This document shows, in pieces, positions 1-6,025 of a stretch of DNA of 8,214 nucleotides. How positions within the stretch are numbered: the stretch's first letter is position 1; every line of letters begins with the position of its first letter. Position numbers and translations under genes: made by a program. This DNA comes from an uncultured Lachnospiraceae bacterium (GTDB lineage: Bacteria > Bacillota > Clostridia > Lachnospirales > Lachnospiraceae). The notes beneath the pieces are model-generated. The model saw nothing but the letters and a program-made list of their open reading frames with translations. It did no database searches and was not told where the DNA came from. The DNA lies in the NCBI GenBank assembly GCA_900555195.1, contig USKC01000129.1:1-8214 (forward strand). Reading direction: 5' to 3'.

Positions 1-112
1 GGGCTGAGACGGACAGGGCCAAAACCGGAAGGCGGAGGGATGGGCAGGGCAGTAACACGATTTCATTTATTTATGGAAGCTATACGGGCAGGCTGCACGG
101 TTCGCTTTGGAT

Positions 113-145
113 TTCACAGATTCTCCACAATTCCATCACAATTTC
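113..145 (+). promoter_or_regulatory. Three 11-bp direct repeats upstream of htrA, candidate response-regulator operator
   Basis: Three copies follow each other at an exact 11-bp step: TTCACAGATTC (113-123), TCCACAATTCC (124-134) and ATCACAATTTC (135-145), consensus roughly TYCACAATTYC. Hexamers with a 5-bp gap at one-turn spacing are the known binding pattern of OmpR/PhoB-family response regulators such as PhoP and PhoB. In Bacillus subtilis, htrA is controlled by the OmpR-family regulator CssR. The block ends about 37 bp before the putative -10 box, a plausible place for an activator. The repeat itself is read directly; the regulator is inferred. Confidence 0.5.
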
Positions 146-160
146 TCCCTCGAATCATAA

Positions 161-188
161 TTTTTTTAACACATTTCCCTTTTATACT
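161..188 (+). promoter_or_regulatory. Possible htrA promoter (weak)
   Basis: TATACT at 183-188 matches five of six bases of the sigma-A -10 consensus. The -35 region at the right distance is only a T-run (161-167) and does not resemble TTGACA. A poor -35 would suit a promoter that depends on an activator bound at the repeats just upstream. The resulting leader would be about 90 nt. Confidence 0.35.
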
Positions 189-225
189 TCAAGCATAGAA
201 ACAAAGAAAGGAACTTCCAAAACAA

Positions 226-250
226 TGGGCGTGCGTTTGGCGGACGCCCA
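226..250 (+). other. Leader hairpin in the htrA 5' untranslated region
   Basis: TGGGCGT (226-232) and ACGCCCA (244-250) form a perfect 7-bp GC-rich stem with an 11-nt loop. No U-run follows, so it is not an intrinsic terminator. It lies 25 nt before the Shine-Dalgarno sequence and leaves that site free. It could stabilise the mRNA or have no function. A competing fold pairs TTTGG (236-240) with CCAAA (248-252). Confidence 0.4.
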
Positions 251-286
251 AATGTTCAGAAGCAACCATCAAGAAAGGAGCGTTTC

Positions 287-1669
287 ATGATGTCAGAATA
301 TAGAAACTATAACAATATGTATGAAGGAAATAATATACAGAATAATCCATATGCAGGCGGATGGAACACCGCATCTGATCCGTCCCAGAACAAACAGCCA
401 AAGAAGCATTCTCCTTCAAAAGCCGGGCGGATAGCAAAGAAAATCGGAGCGATTATATTAAGCGCAGTTCTGTTCGGTGGCGTTGCCTCGGGGACATTCC
501 AGGCAGTGAATTATCTGACTGCCCCTGCCGGTACGGAAGAGACACAGAGTGCTTCCTCTTCCGGAAATGGTACGCAGGTACTCACCACCAGTTCTGCATC
601 TGCCACAACGGCAACTGGAACTATGGATGTATCCAGTATTGCGGAAGCGGTTATGCCTTCCATCGTATCCATTACTAACCGTTCAGTACAGGAAGTGGAG
701 AACTATTTCAGCATGTTCGGTTATGGCGCGCAGACCACACCGCAGGAAACGGAAAGCGTGGGTTCCGGCATTATCATCGGTCAGAATGACTCCGAGCTTT
801 TGGTTGTCACCAACTATCATGTGATTGAGAATGCGGATTCCTTGTCGGTGTGCTTTATTGACAACAACGCTTATGAAGCCAATGTAAAGGGCACGGATGC
901 TGCAAATGATCTGGCGGTCATCTCCGTTCCTCTTTCCAGCATATCGTCGGATACCATGTCCCAGATCAGCGTTGCCACATTAGGGAACTCTGATTCCCTG
1001 AGAGTTGGCGAACAGGTGGTTGCAATCGGCAACGCCTTGGGATACGGACAGTCTGTTACAACGGGCATCGTAAGCGCCACGAACCGTACGCTCACCAATG
1101 TGTCCACAGACGGCTCATCCAGCACCAATACCTATATCCAGACGGATGCGGCGATTAATCCGGGCAACAGCGGCGGCGCCCTGGTAAACATGAGTGGCGA
1201 AGTGATCGGCATTAATTCCGCGAAGCTGGCCAGTACGGAAGTGGAAGGCATGGGCTATGCCATCCCGATTTCCAGAGTATCCGATATCATCAGCACGCTG
1301 ATGTCGGAAACCACCCGTACCCGGGTTGCTGAATCTGAACAGGGCTCTCTCGGCATCAGTGTAATCGGTGTGAGCGAAAGCGTCACCTCCGCCTACGGAA
1401 TTCCCACCGGCGTATATGTAGCCGAAGTTACGCCCGGCAGCAGCGCAGAAACGGCAGGCTTAAGGCGCGGGGACGTCATCACCGCTTTTGACGGCAGAAG
1501 TGTTACAGATGTATCCCAGCTGCAGGATGTGATGCAGTATTATAAAGCGGGCGAAACCGTGGAACTGACTCTGCAGAGCATTGATGACAGCGGTTCCTAT
1601 GCAGAAAAGACCGTTTCCATCACCCTGTCTGCCTCTTCCTCTTCTGAAAGCGGAAATGGAATTGCCTAA
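287..1669 (+). CDS. htrA: Membrane-anchored HtrA/DegP-type serine protease with one PDZ domain
   Basis: Predicted trypsin-like (S1C) envelope protease and chaperone that degrades misfolded proteins outside the membrane. The 460-residue protein has an Asn/Tyr-rich cytosolic head (1-45), one transmembrane segment (about 52-77), a Ser/Thr-rich linker (83-112), a protease domain (about 115-340) and a PDZ domain (about 352-448) with GLRRGDVITAFDG at 391-403. The catalytic triad is His178 (TNYHV), Asp208 (NDLAV) and Ser295 (GNSGG). The tail is Ser-rich. AAGGAG at 275-280 lies 6 nt before the first ATG; a second ATG follows directly and, at 9 nt, is an equally good start. The gene stands alone on this strand and ends at a strong terminator. 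Regulation by an envelope-stress two-component system is inferred from the upstream repeats. Whether it acts as a general quality-control enzyme or on specific targets cannot be told. Confidence 0.95.
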   Translation: MMSEYRNYNNMYEGNNIQNNPYAGGWNTASDPSQNKQPKKHSPSKAGRIAKKIGAIILSAVLFGGVASGTFQAVNYLTAPAGTEETQSASSSGNGTQVLTTSSASATTATGTMDVSSIAEAVMPSIVSITNRSVQEVENYFSMFGYGAQTTPQETESVGSGIIIGQNDSELLVVTNYHVIENADSLSVCFIDNNAYEANVKGTDAANDLAVISVPLSSISSDTMSQISVATLGNSDSLRVGEQVVAIGNALGYGQSVTTGIVSATNRTLTNVSTDGSSSTNTYIQTDAAINPGNSGGALVNMSGEVIGINSAKLASTEVEGMGYAIPISRVSDIISTLMSETTRTRVAESEQGSLGISVIGVSESVTSAYGIPTGVYVAEVTPGSSAETAGLRRGDVITAFDGRSVTDVSQLQDVMQYYKAGETVELTLQSIDDSGSYAEKTVSITLSASSSSESGNGIA

Positions 1670-1733
1670 GGCAAACGTTTTCTGCATACAAACAGCGGAT
1701 GCGCACTTTGCGAACCATCCTGACATACAACTT

Positions 1734-1765
1734 AAAAGGAAGTTCCCGGCGGGAACTTCCTTTTT
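1734..1765. terminator. Bidirectional rho-independent terminator between convergent htrA and the arg-region operon
   Basis: A perfect 14-bp inverted repeat (1734-1747 with 1751-1764; core GGAAGTTCCC and GGGAACTTCC) closes on a 3-nt GGC loop. On the plus strand it ends in TTTTTG, terminating htrA 64 nt after its stop codon. Read on the minus strand it ends in TTTTAAG, so it can also stop transcription arriving from the DMT transporter side. Confidence 0.9.
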
Positions 1766-1773
1766 GTCCTTAC

Positions 1774-1804
1774 TGACGGATGTTCCTTGAAGGAACATCC
1801 GTCA
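1774..1804. repeat. Perfect 15-bp palindrome overlapping the DMT transporter stop codon
   Basis: TGACGGATGTTCCTT (1774-1788) is the exact reverse complement of 1790-1804, with one central base. The TGA stop codon of the minus-strand transporter is the first three bases of the stem, so that mRNA folds from its stop codon onward. No U-run follows in either direction, so it is probably a 3' end stabiliser or an auxiliary part of the adjacent terminator rather than a complete terminator. Confidence 0.75.
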
Positions 1805-2233
1805 TTTCCATTTAAAGATCACGATCCCTGCAGCTGCGACCGCCATACCGATGGCTTTCCGCCATTCCCAGTTCGCTTTCTCGACGCCGAACATGCCGAA
1901 AAGTTCAATTACATATGCGACGAACAGCTGCGCCACAACGATCAGCATCACCGCCCTTGCAGGGCCTAACATGTCCATGCTCTTGATCACCGTATAGGTG
2001 ATGAACGCTCCGATGGCCCCTCCCAGAAGCATATATTTGGGCTGGACTGCAAATACGCTGGCAAGGCTGCTTCGATCCGTTATGGCCCAGGCCGCCAGAC
2101 AGACGAGCAGCGCTGAAAACTGCACAAAGCAGTTCGCCGCCCATATGCTGGAAGCCTTCGTTACCTGCGTATTAAAAACGCCCTGCACGCTCATCAGCGC
2201 TCCGGATATCAATGCAATCAGTAAACCTGCCAT
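1802..2233 (-). CDS. YdcZ/DUF606-type DMT superfamily membrane transporter
   Basis: Small integral membrane protein of the drug/metabolite transporter superfamily, DUF606 (YdcZ) branch; substrate unknown. From the ATG at 2233 it has 143 residues, the normal size of this family, with about five hydrophobic helices near residues 2-21, 29-51, 68-86, 90-113 and 126-141. The N-terminal run LIALISGALMSVQGVFNTQV is characteristic of the family, as are the GAxGAF and short polar loops. The frame is open upstream to a TTG at 2266, but only the ATG at 2233 has a well-spaced GGGAGG (9 nt), and the family normally begins at this helix, so I use it. It is the last gene of the minus-strand series, 71 nt after the solute-binding protein gene and just before the terminator. 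Small DMT proteins often work as pairs or dimers; no partner is visible. Export of an amino acid or metabolite linked to the arg genes is only a guess. Confidence 0.85.
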   Translation of the reverse strand: MAGLLIALISGALMSVQGVFNTQVTKASSIWAANCFVQFSALLVCLAAWAITDRSSLASVFAVQPKYMLLGGAIGAFITYTVIKSMDMLGPARAVMLIVVAQLFVAYVIELFGMFGVEKANWEWRKAIGMAVAAAGIVIFKWK

Positions 2234-2239
2234 CCCATC

Positions 2240-2279
2240 AAGCCTCCCGTAAACGGGCTTCTCCAATGCCCTTTTGGAG
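2240..2279 (-). promoter_or_regulatory. Two adjacent leader hairpins before the DMT transporter, one covering its ribosome binding site
   Basis: Read on the minus strand, CTCCAA (2279-2274) pairs with TTGGAG (2266-2261) as a perfect 6-bp stem. Directly after it, CCCG (2257-2254) pairs with CGGG (2249-2246), extended by AAG/CTT at the base (2260-2258 with 2242-2240), which takes in part of the GGGAGG ribosome binding site. A third pairing, GGGC (2271-2268) with GCCC (2258-2255), excludes both. Mutually exclusive stems over a Shine-Dalgarno sequence could tune translation, but the stems are short and may be chance. Confidence 0.3.
2243..2248 (-). promoter_or_regulatory. Shine-Dalgarno GGGAGG that sets the DMT transporter start
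   Basis: GGGAGG on the minus strand ends 9 nt before the ATG at 2233. The alternative TTG at 2266 lies upstream of this site and has no good Shine-Dalgarno sequence of its own. The site is partly inside a possible hairpin (2240-2260). Confidence 0.65.
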
Positions 2280-2304
2280 TTATTCTGTCCGGGATGTCTG
2301 ATTT

Positions 2305-3801
2305 TTATTCTTCCATGCCTGTCTCGGTTTGCGTTTCCTGCACGGGCGGCTCAATATATTCTTCCGTAACGGCCTCTCCCTTCACCTGGCTCAGAATCTG
2401 TTCCGATAAGCCCCTAAGCGTTTCGGAAACTTCTTCTCCTCCCCAGATCTGTGTGAAAGCGATCTCCATCTGAACCCAATAATTGCTTGTGGTCATCATT
2501 TTGGGAATCGGCACAGACTGCGCATATTCTCCGGCAAAGGCCGCAGCTTGCTCCGTCTCGGGAACTGCCTCTGTAAAAGCTGGCAGCTTATGCGCGCTTT
2601 CATACAATTCGGCAGAAGCCTCCTGTGTCAGGAAACGGGCAAACGCATTGGCTGTCTCTTTCTGCTCGCTGTAACCATTGACAACCGCCACATTGGTCAC
2701 CGACAGGCTTCTGGTGCCCAGTTCTCCGTCGATATCCGGGGTTCGGGTCACACCGTATTCATAGGGGAAGGAGCCGTCCGCCACAGCCTCCTCCAGCCGG
2801 TTAAGGATATCCGTAGTTGCCACGGTGAACACCAACTTCCCATCCAGAAAATCCTGAACAACGAATTCATAGGTTACCTCATCCGGATCAATGGAAAAAA
2901 ACTGGTTCAAATCCTGATAGGCGGTAAGGCATCTGATCGTTTCCTCATTATAGATATCAATGGAATTCTCATCATCCCCGTACGGCCCGCCCACATCCGC
3001 GTAATTGCCCACAAAGAAGTAGTTATAAAAAATATCGGACACATCCCAACGGAAAACAGCCTCTACCTGCTCCGGCGCGTTATAGCTGTCCGCAAAACTC
3101 AGGATCCCGTCAATCGTGGTTGGAATGAGTTCCTCCGCCCGCTGCGCAATCGCTTCTTCCGTAATGGCAGCGCTTTCCGGCTCTCCCGTAGCTGCATCCT
3201 CTCCAGCCACCGGCTCGCCATTCTCATCCAGAGCCGCCATGGCTTCCTGTCCCGCCAGCGCATCCGCCTCCGCTTCCAAAAGCGCGGCAGCCATTTCTTC
3301 CAGATAGGTTTTGTTATATACCAGGGCGCTGGTTTCAAAAAAGAACGGATAGCCGATCATTTTCCCCTGATAGGAAACGGCCCTGATAGCCGTTTCCGGA
3401 AAATGCTCTGCTGACACGCTATTCTCCGCATCCCGTATCTCGCTGGCCAGCCCCGCCAGCCAGGCCTTTTCCAGGCTTTCATTTCCCAGAATATAGACAT
3501 CCGGATATGCATTGGAGGTAAGAGACGCTTCCTGAATGCTCTCCAGATATTCCAGGCCGGACACCAGCGTAGGAATCACCCGCACATTTCTTTCTTCTGA
3601 AAAATCCAACGCCGCGCTGGCCAGGAAATCTTCCAGAGACTCATCCGTATACCACAAATTCAGCGTAGGTTTCCCTGCCAGGATGGCATCCCCGGTTTCC
3701 CCCTGGCCAACGTTCCTGCCGCTGTACACCCCGACCAGGAGCAAAACGGCGGCCGCCGCGACGGCCAGAAACACGCCGAGTATCTTTTTCCTTTTCTTCA
3801 T
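2305..3801 (-). CDS. Extracellular solute-binding protein (ABC transporter family 1 type), membrane-anchored
   Basis: The 498-residue protein resembles the MalE-like family 1 binding proteins of ABC importers: KPTLNLWYTDESLEDF near 44-59, NAYPDVYILGNE at 97-108, GKMIGYPFFFETSALVYNK at 146-164, and a C-terminal helical lobe to about 475. The N terminus has KKRKK and a hydrophobic stretch (about 8-26), but no lipobox cysteine: the only Cys is residue 291. It is therefore probably held by an uncleaved signal anchor, unlike most binding proteins of Gram-positive bacteria. Residues about 170-226 form an acidic, Ala/Glu-rich insertion where related proteins have a short loop, and the tail (476-498) is acidic too. 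AAAGGAG at 3809-3815 precedes the ATG by 7 nt. It follows argD by 19 nt, so co-transcription is likely. No permease or ATPase genes are in the window. The ligand cannot be inferred; a sugar, peptide or amino acid is possible. Confidence 0.82.
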   Translation of the reverse strand: MKKRKKILGVFLAVAAAAVLLLVGVYSGRNVGQGETGDAILAGKPTLNLWYTDESLEDFLASAALDFSEERNVRVIPTLVSGLEYLESIQEASLTSNAYPDVYILGNESLEKAWLAGLASEIRDAENSVSAEHFPETAIRAVSYQGKMIGYPFFFETSALVYNKTYLEEMAAALLEAEADALAGQEAMAALDENGEPVAGEDAATGEPESAAITEEAIAQRAEELIPTTIDGILSFADSYNAPEQVEAVFRWDVSDIFYNYFFVGNYADVGGPYGDDENSIDIYNEETIRCLTAYQDLNQFFSIDPDEVTYEFVVQDFLDGKLVFTVATTDILNRLEEAVADGSFPYEYGVTRTPDIDGELGTRSLSVTNVAVVNGYSEQKETANAFARFLTQEASAELYESAHKLPAFTEAVPETEQAAAFAGEYAQSVPIPKMMTTSNYWVQMEIAFTQIWGGEEVSETLRGLSEQILSQVKGEAVTEEYIEPPVQETQTETGMEE

Positions 3802-3820
3802 TCCGCCACTCCTTTAAAAT

Positions 3821-5026
3821 CTATGCGGATACTTCATCCAGGCATTCCGTGAGGATGGAGATCATCTCATCCACATTTTCTTTAGAAATGATGAGCGGAG
3901 GAACAAAACGGATGATCTCAGTTCCTGCATTAATCAGAATCAATCCCTTCTCAAGGGCTTTATTGATCACTTCCGCCACCGGCCTATTAAATACCAGCCC
4001 GCGCATCAGCCCCTCACCGCGGCAGGTCACAATACAGTCATATTTATCCGCAAGTTCCTTCAGGCGCTCGCCAAGGTAAGGGCCCACCTGCTTCACATTT
4101 TCCAGCACCCCTTCCTTTTCAAACAGTTCAAACACCTTGCAGATGGCTGCACAGGCGAGCGGGTTGCCTCCATAAGTCGTCCCATGGTCTCCGCTGGTGA
4201 GGGAGTGCGTGCCCACTTTTTCCGTCATCAGGAATGCGCCCACCGGAACGCCGCATCCCAGCGCTTTGGCAGTGGTCATGATGTCCGGCTTCACCCCATA
4301 GCGCTGCCAGGCATACATATATCCCGTCCTTCCCATCCCACACTGGATCTCATCCAGGATCAGCAGGATATCTTTCTCATCGCACAGGGCGCGCAGCTTT
4401 TTCAGAAAATCTTCTTCTGCAGGCCAGATTCCGCCCTCTCCCTGTATCGTCTCCAGTATGATCGCGCAGGTACGATCCGTAACCTGCTCCATCACGCTGT
4501 CAAAATCATTCATTCTGGCAAAGCGGATATTGCCGATCATAGGTTCAAAAGCCTCCCGATAGTGGGGATTCCCCGTCACGGACAGCGCACCGAACGTCCT
4601 TCCGTGAAAAGAATGCTCCATGGCGATGATCTCATGATCGGTTCTTCCGTCCTTCAAAAAGGCGTACTTTCTCGCCGCCTTCAGCGCGCCCTCCACGGCC
4701 TCAGCGCCGCTGTTGGTGAAAAATACCCGATCCATCCCCGACGCCTGCTTTAGCTTCTTGGCCGCTTCGATGGCCGGAACATTATAATAATAATTGGAAG
4801 TATGGATGATCTTATCGATCTGCGCCTTCAGCGCATCATTATACTCCCGGTTGTTATAACCCAGGGCAAAAACAGCGATCCCGGATACAAAATCCAGATA
4901 CCGTTTTCCTTCCATATCATACAGCCACACGCCGTCTCCCCTGTCCAAAACCACCTGATACCGGTTATAGGTATGCAGCAGGGCCGCTTCGGCCTCATCG
5001 ATATATTCCTTCATGCTGATGCTCAT
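3821..5026 (-). CDS. argD: Acetylornithine aminotransferase (ArgD)
   Basis: PLP-dependent class III aminotransferase that converts N-acetylglutamate semialdehyde plus glutamate to N-acetylornithine and 2-oxoglutarate, in the cytosol. The protein has 401 residues, the usual length. Motifs in order are TNSGAEAVEGALK (104-116, phosphate and cofactor contact), FHGRTFGAL (140-148), ETIQGEGG (192-199), LDEIQCGMGRTG (224-235, Asp225 contacting the PLP ring nitrogen) and TTAKALGCGVPVGAF (251-265) with the Schiff-base lysine Lys254. The open frame reaches a GTG at 5032, but the Shine-Dalgarno GGGAG (5034-5038) is only 1 nt from it and 7 nt from the ATG at 5026, so I start at the ATG. It lies 77 nt after argB and 19 nt before the solute-binding protein gene. 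Class III enzymes of this kind can also act on succinyl-ornithine, GABA or ornithine, but the argJ-argB context makes ArgD by far the best reading. Confidence 0.95.
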   Translation of the reverse strand: MSISMKEYIDEAEAALLHTYNRYQVVLDRGDGVWLYDMEGKRYLDFVSGIAVFALGYNNREYNDALKAQIDKIIHTSNYYYNVPAIEAAKKLKQASGMDRVFFTNSGAEAVEGALKAARKYAFLKDGRTDHEIIAMEHSFHGRTFGALSVTGNPHYREAFEPMIGNIRFARMNDFDSVMEQVTDRTCAIILETIQGEGGIWPAEEDFLKKLRALCDEKDILLILDEIQCGMGRTGYMYAWQRYGVKPDIMTTAKALGCGVPVGAFLMTEKVGTHSLTSGDHGTTYGGNPLACAAICKVFELFEKEGVLENVKQVGPYLGERLKELADKYDCIVTCRGEGLMRGLVFNRPVAEVINKALEKGLILINAGTEIIRFVPPLIISKENVDEMISILTECLDEVSA

Positions 5027-5033
5027 ATACACG

Positions 5034-5038
5034 CTCCC
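5034..5038 (-). promoter_or_regulatory. Shine-Dalgarno GGGAG that sets the argD start
   Basis: The site is 7 nt from the ATG at 5026 and only 1 nt from the in-frame GTG at 5032, so it supports initiation at the ATG. Confidence 0.65.
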
Positions 5039-5103
5039 GCCTTTCTGTGAATTCTTGTGTATGGCGCAGTCGTTTTATGCAGACGCTTTTTCGCCGCCCT
5101 TTC

Positions 5104-5988
5104 TTACTGCTCCCCATCTCTGACGATCGCCGTCCCGATCCCTTCGTTCGTGAAAATCTCCAGCAGCAGGCAGTGAGGGATCCTTCCGTCCAGGATATGC
5201 ACCCGGTTTACCCCATTGCGGATCGCAGACGTACAGTTGGTCAACTTCGGCAGCATGCCGCCTCCGATAATGCCTCCCTCGATCAGTTCTTCCGCCTGTC
5301 CGGCTGTCAGCCGGGAAATGAAGGAGGATTTGTCATTGATATCCCTGTATAAGCCTTCAATATCCGTCAGGAACACCAGCTTATCCGCACCAACCGCTTT
5401 TGCGATGGCGCAGGCCGCATCATCCGCGTTAATGTTATAGGTAGCAAACTGATCGTCCAGTCCCACAGGCGCCACGATGGGCAGGAAATCCTTTTCCAGC
5501 AGATCATAGAGCACTTTTGGATCCACCTTTTCGATCTCGCCCACATAACCGATATCTTCTCCGTTTGCGTACTTCTTTGTCACCTTCAAAAGGCCGCCGT
5601 CTTTTCCGCTGATCCCTACGGCCTTGACTCCCAGTTCTTCCACCATGGTCACGAGGTTCTTATTCACGCGTCCAAGAACCATCTCCGCAATCTCCATGGT
5701 CTCTTCGTCGGTCACACGCAGGCCATTCACGAATCTGGCCTCCTTGCCCACCTTACCGACCCATTTGCTGATGGCCTTTCCGCCGCCATGGACGATAATC
5801 GGCTTGAAGCCCACCAGCTTTAAAAGCGTCACATCCTGAATCACATTCTTTTGCAGGGCTTCGTCGCTCATGGCGCTTCCGCCATATTTTACCACAATAA
5901 TTTTCCGGTTGAATTTCTGTATATAAGGCAGCGCTTCGATGAGTACGGAAGCCTTCTGCATCACCTGCGCCATTTCCTGCTGTTCCAT
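5104..5988 (-). CDS. argB: N-acetylglutamate kinase (ArgB), arginine-inhibited type
   Basis: Amino acid kinase family enzyme that phosphorylates N-acetyl-L-glutamate with ATP, the usual control step of arginine synthesis in organisms with ArgJ. The 294-residue protein shows VVKYGGSAM (32-40, Lys34 at the phosphate site), [10 protein letters not shown] (65-74), the substrate loop with [10 protein letters not shown] (85-94), NINADDAA (185-192), FLTDIEGLY (206-214) and GGGMLPKL (242-249). It is longer at the N terminus than the arginine-insensitive E. coli enzyme: a helix over about residues 6-26, with [11 protein letters not shown] (16-26), matches the N-helix that links dimers into hexamers and confers feedback inhibition by arginine in the Thermotoga and Pseudomonas enzymes. 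Inhibition is therefore expected but not shown. GGAGG (5994-5998) precedes the ATG by 5 nt. It lies 37 nt after argJ, with a small 5-bp hairpin (6004-6019) in the gap. Confidence 0.97.
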   Translation of the reverse strand: MEQQEMAQVMQKASVLIEALPYIQKFNRKIIVVKYGGSAMSDEALQKNVIQDVTLLKLVGFKPIIVHGGGKAISKWVGKVGKEARFVNGLRVTDEETMEIAEMVLGRVNKNLVTMVEELGVKAVGISGKDGGLLKVTKKYANGEDIGYVGEIEKVDPKVLYDLLEKDFLPIVAPVGLDDQFATYNINADDAACAIAKAVGADKLVFLTDIEGLYRDINDKSSFISRLTAGQAEELIEGGIIGGGMLPKLTNCTSAIRNGVNRVHILDGRIPHCLLLEIFTNEGIGTAIVRDGEQ

Positions 5989-6025
5989 CTTTTCCTCCGT
6001 TCCAGCCGCATCTTCGGCTTCTCAA

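Noticed and set aside
1..66. Possible divergent minus-strand gene starting at ATG 66
   Set aside because: Only 22 codons are visible, the composition is Cys/Pro-rich and there is no Shine-Dalgarno sequence before it.
1..198. Frame 1 is open from the window edge to a TAG at 199, possible end of an upstream plus-strand gene
   Set aside because: The translation looks non-coding, and the frame runs through the repeats and promoter-like sequence before htrA. A short C-terminal tail of another gene ending at TGA 5-7 (frame 2) cannot be excluded but cannot be supported.
210..218. GGAACTTCC in the htrA leader is identical to part of its terminator (1752-1760)
   Set aside because: A 9-bp match within a simple near-palindromic sequence is likely chance; I see no reason to infer pairing between the two ends of the mRNA.
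2548..3414. Open frame (about 288 codons) on the plus strand opposite the solute-binding protein
   Set aside because: It mirrors the minus-strand gene, has a His/Arg-rich composition and no recognisable domain, and the minus-strand protein is clearly the real one.
4184..4753. Open frame (about 189 codons) on the plus strand opposite argD
   Set aside because: It is antisense to a clear ArgD, with no motif or ribosome binding site.
6004..6019. Small hairpin AGCCG/CGGCT between argJ and argB
   Set aside because: The stem is only 5 bp, has no U-run and does not cover the argB ribosome binding site, so it is not called as a terminator or regulator.
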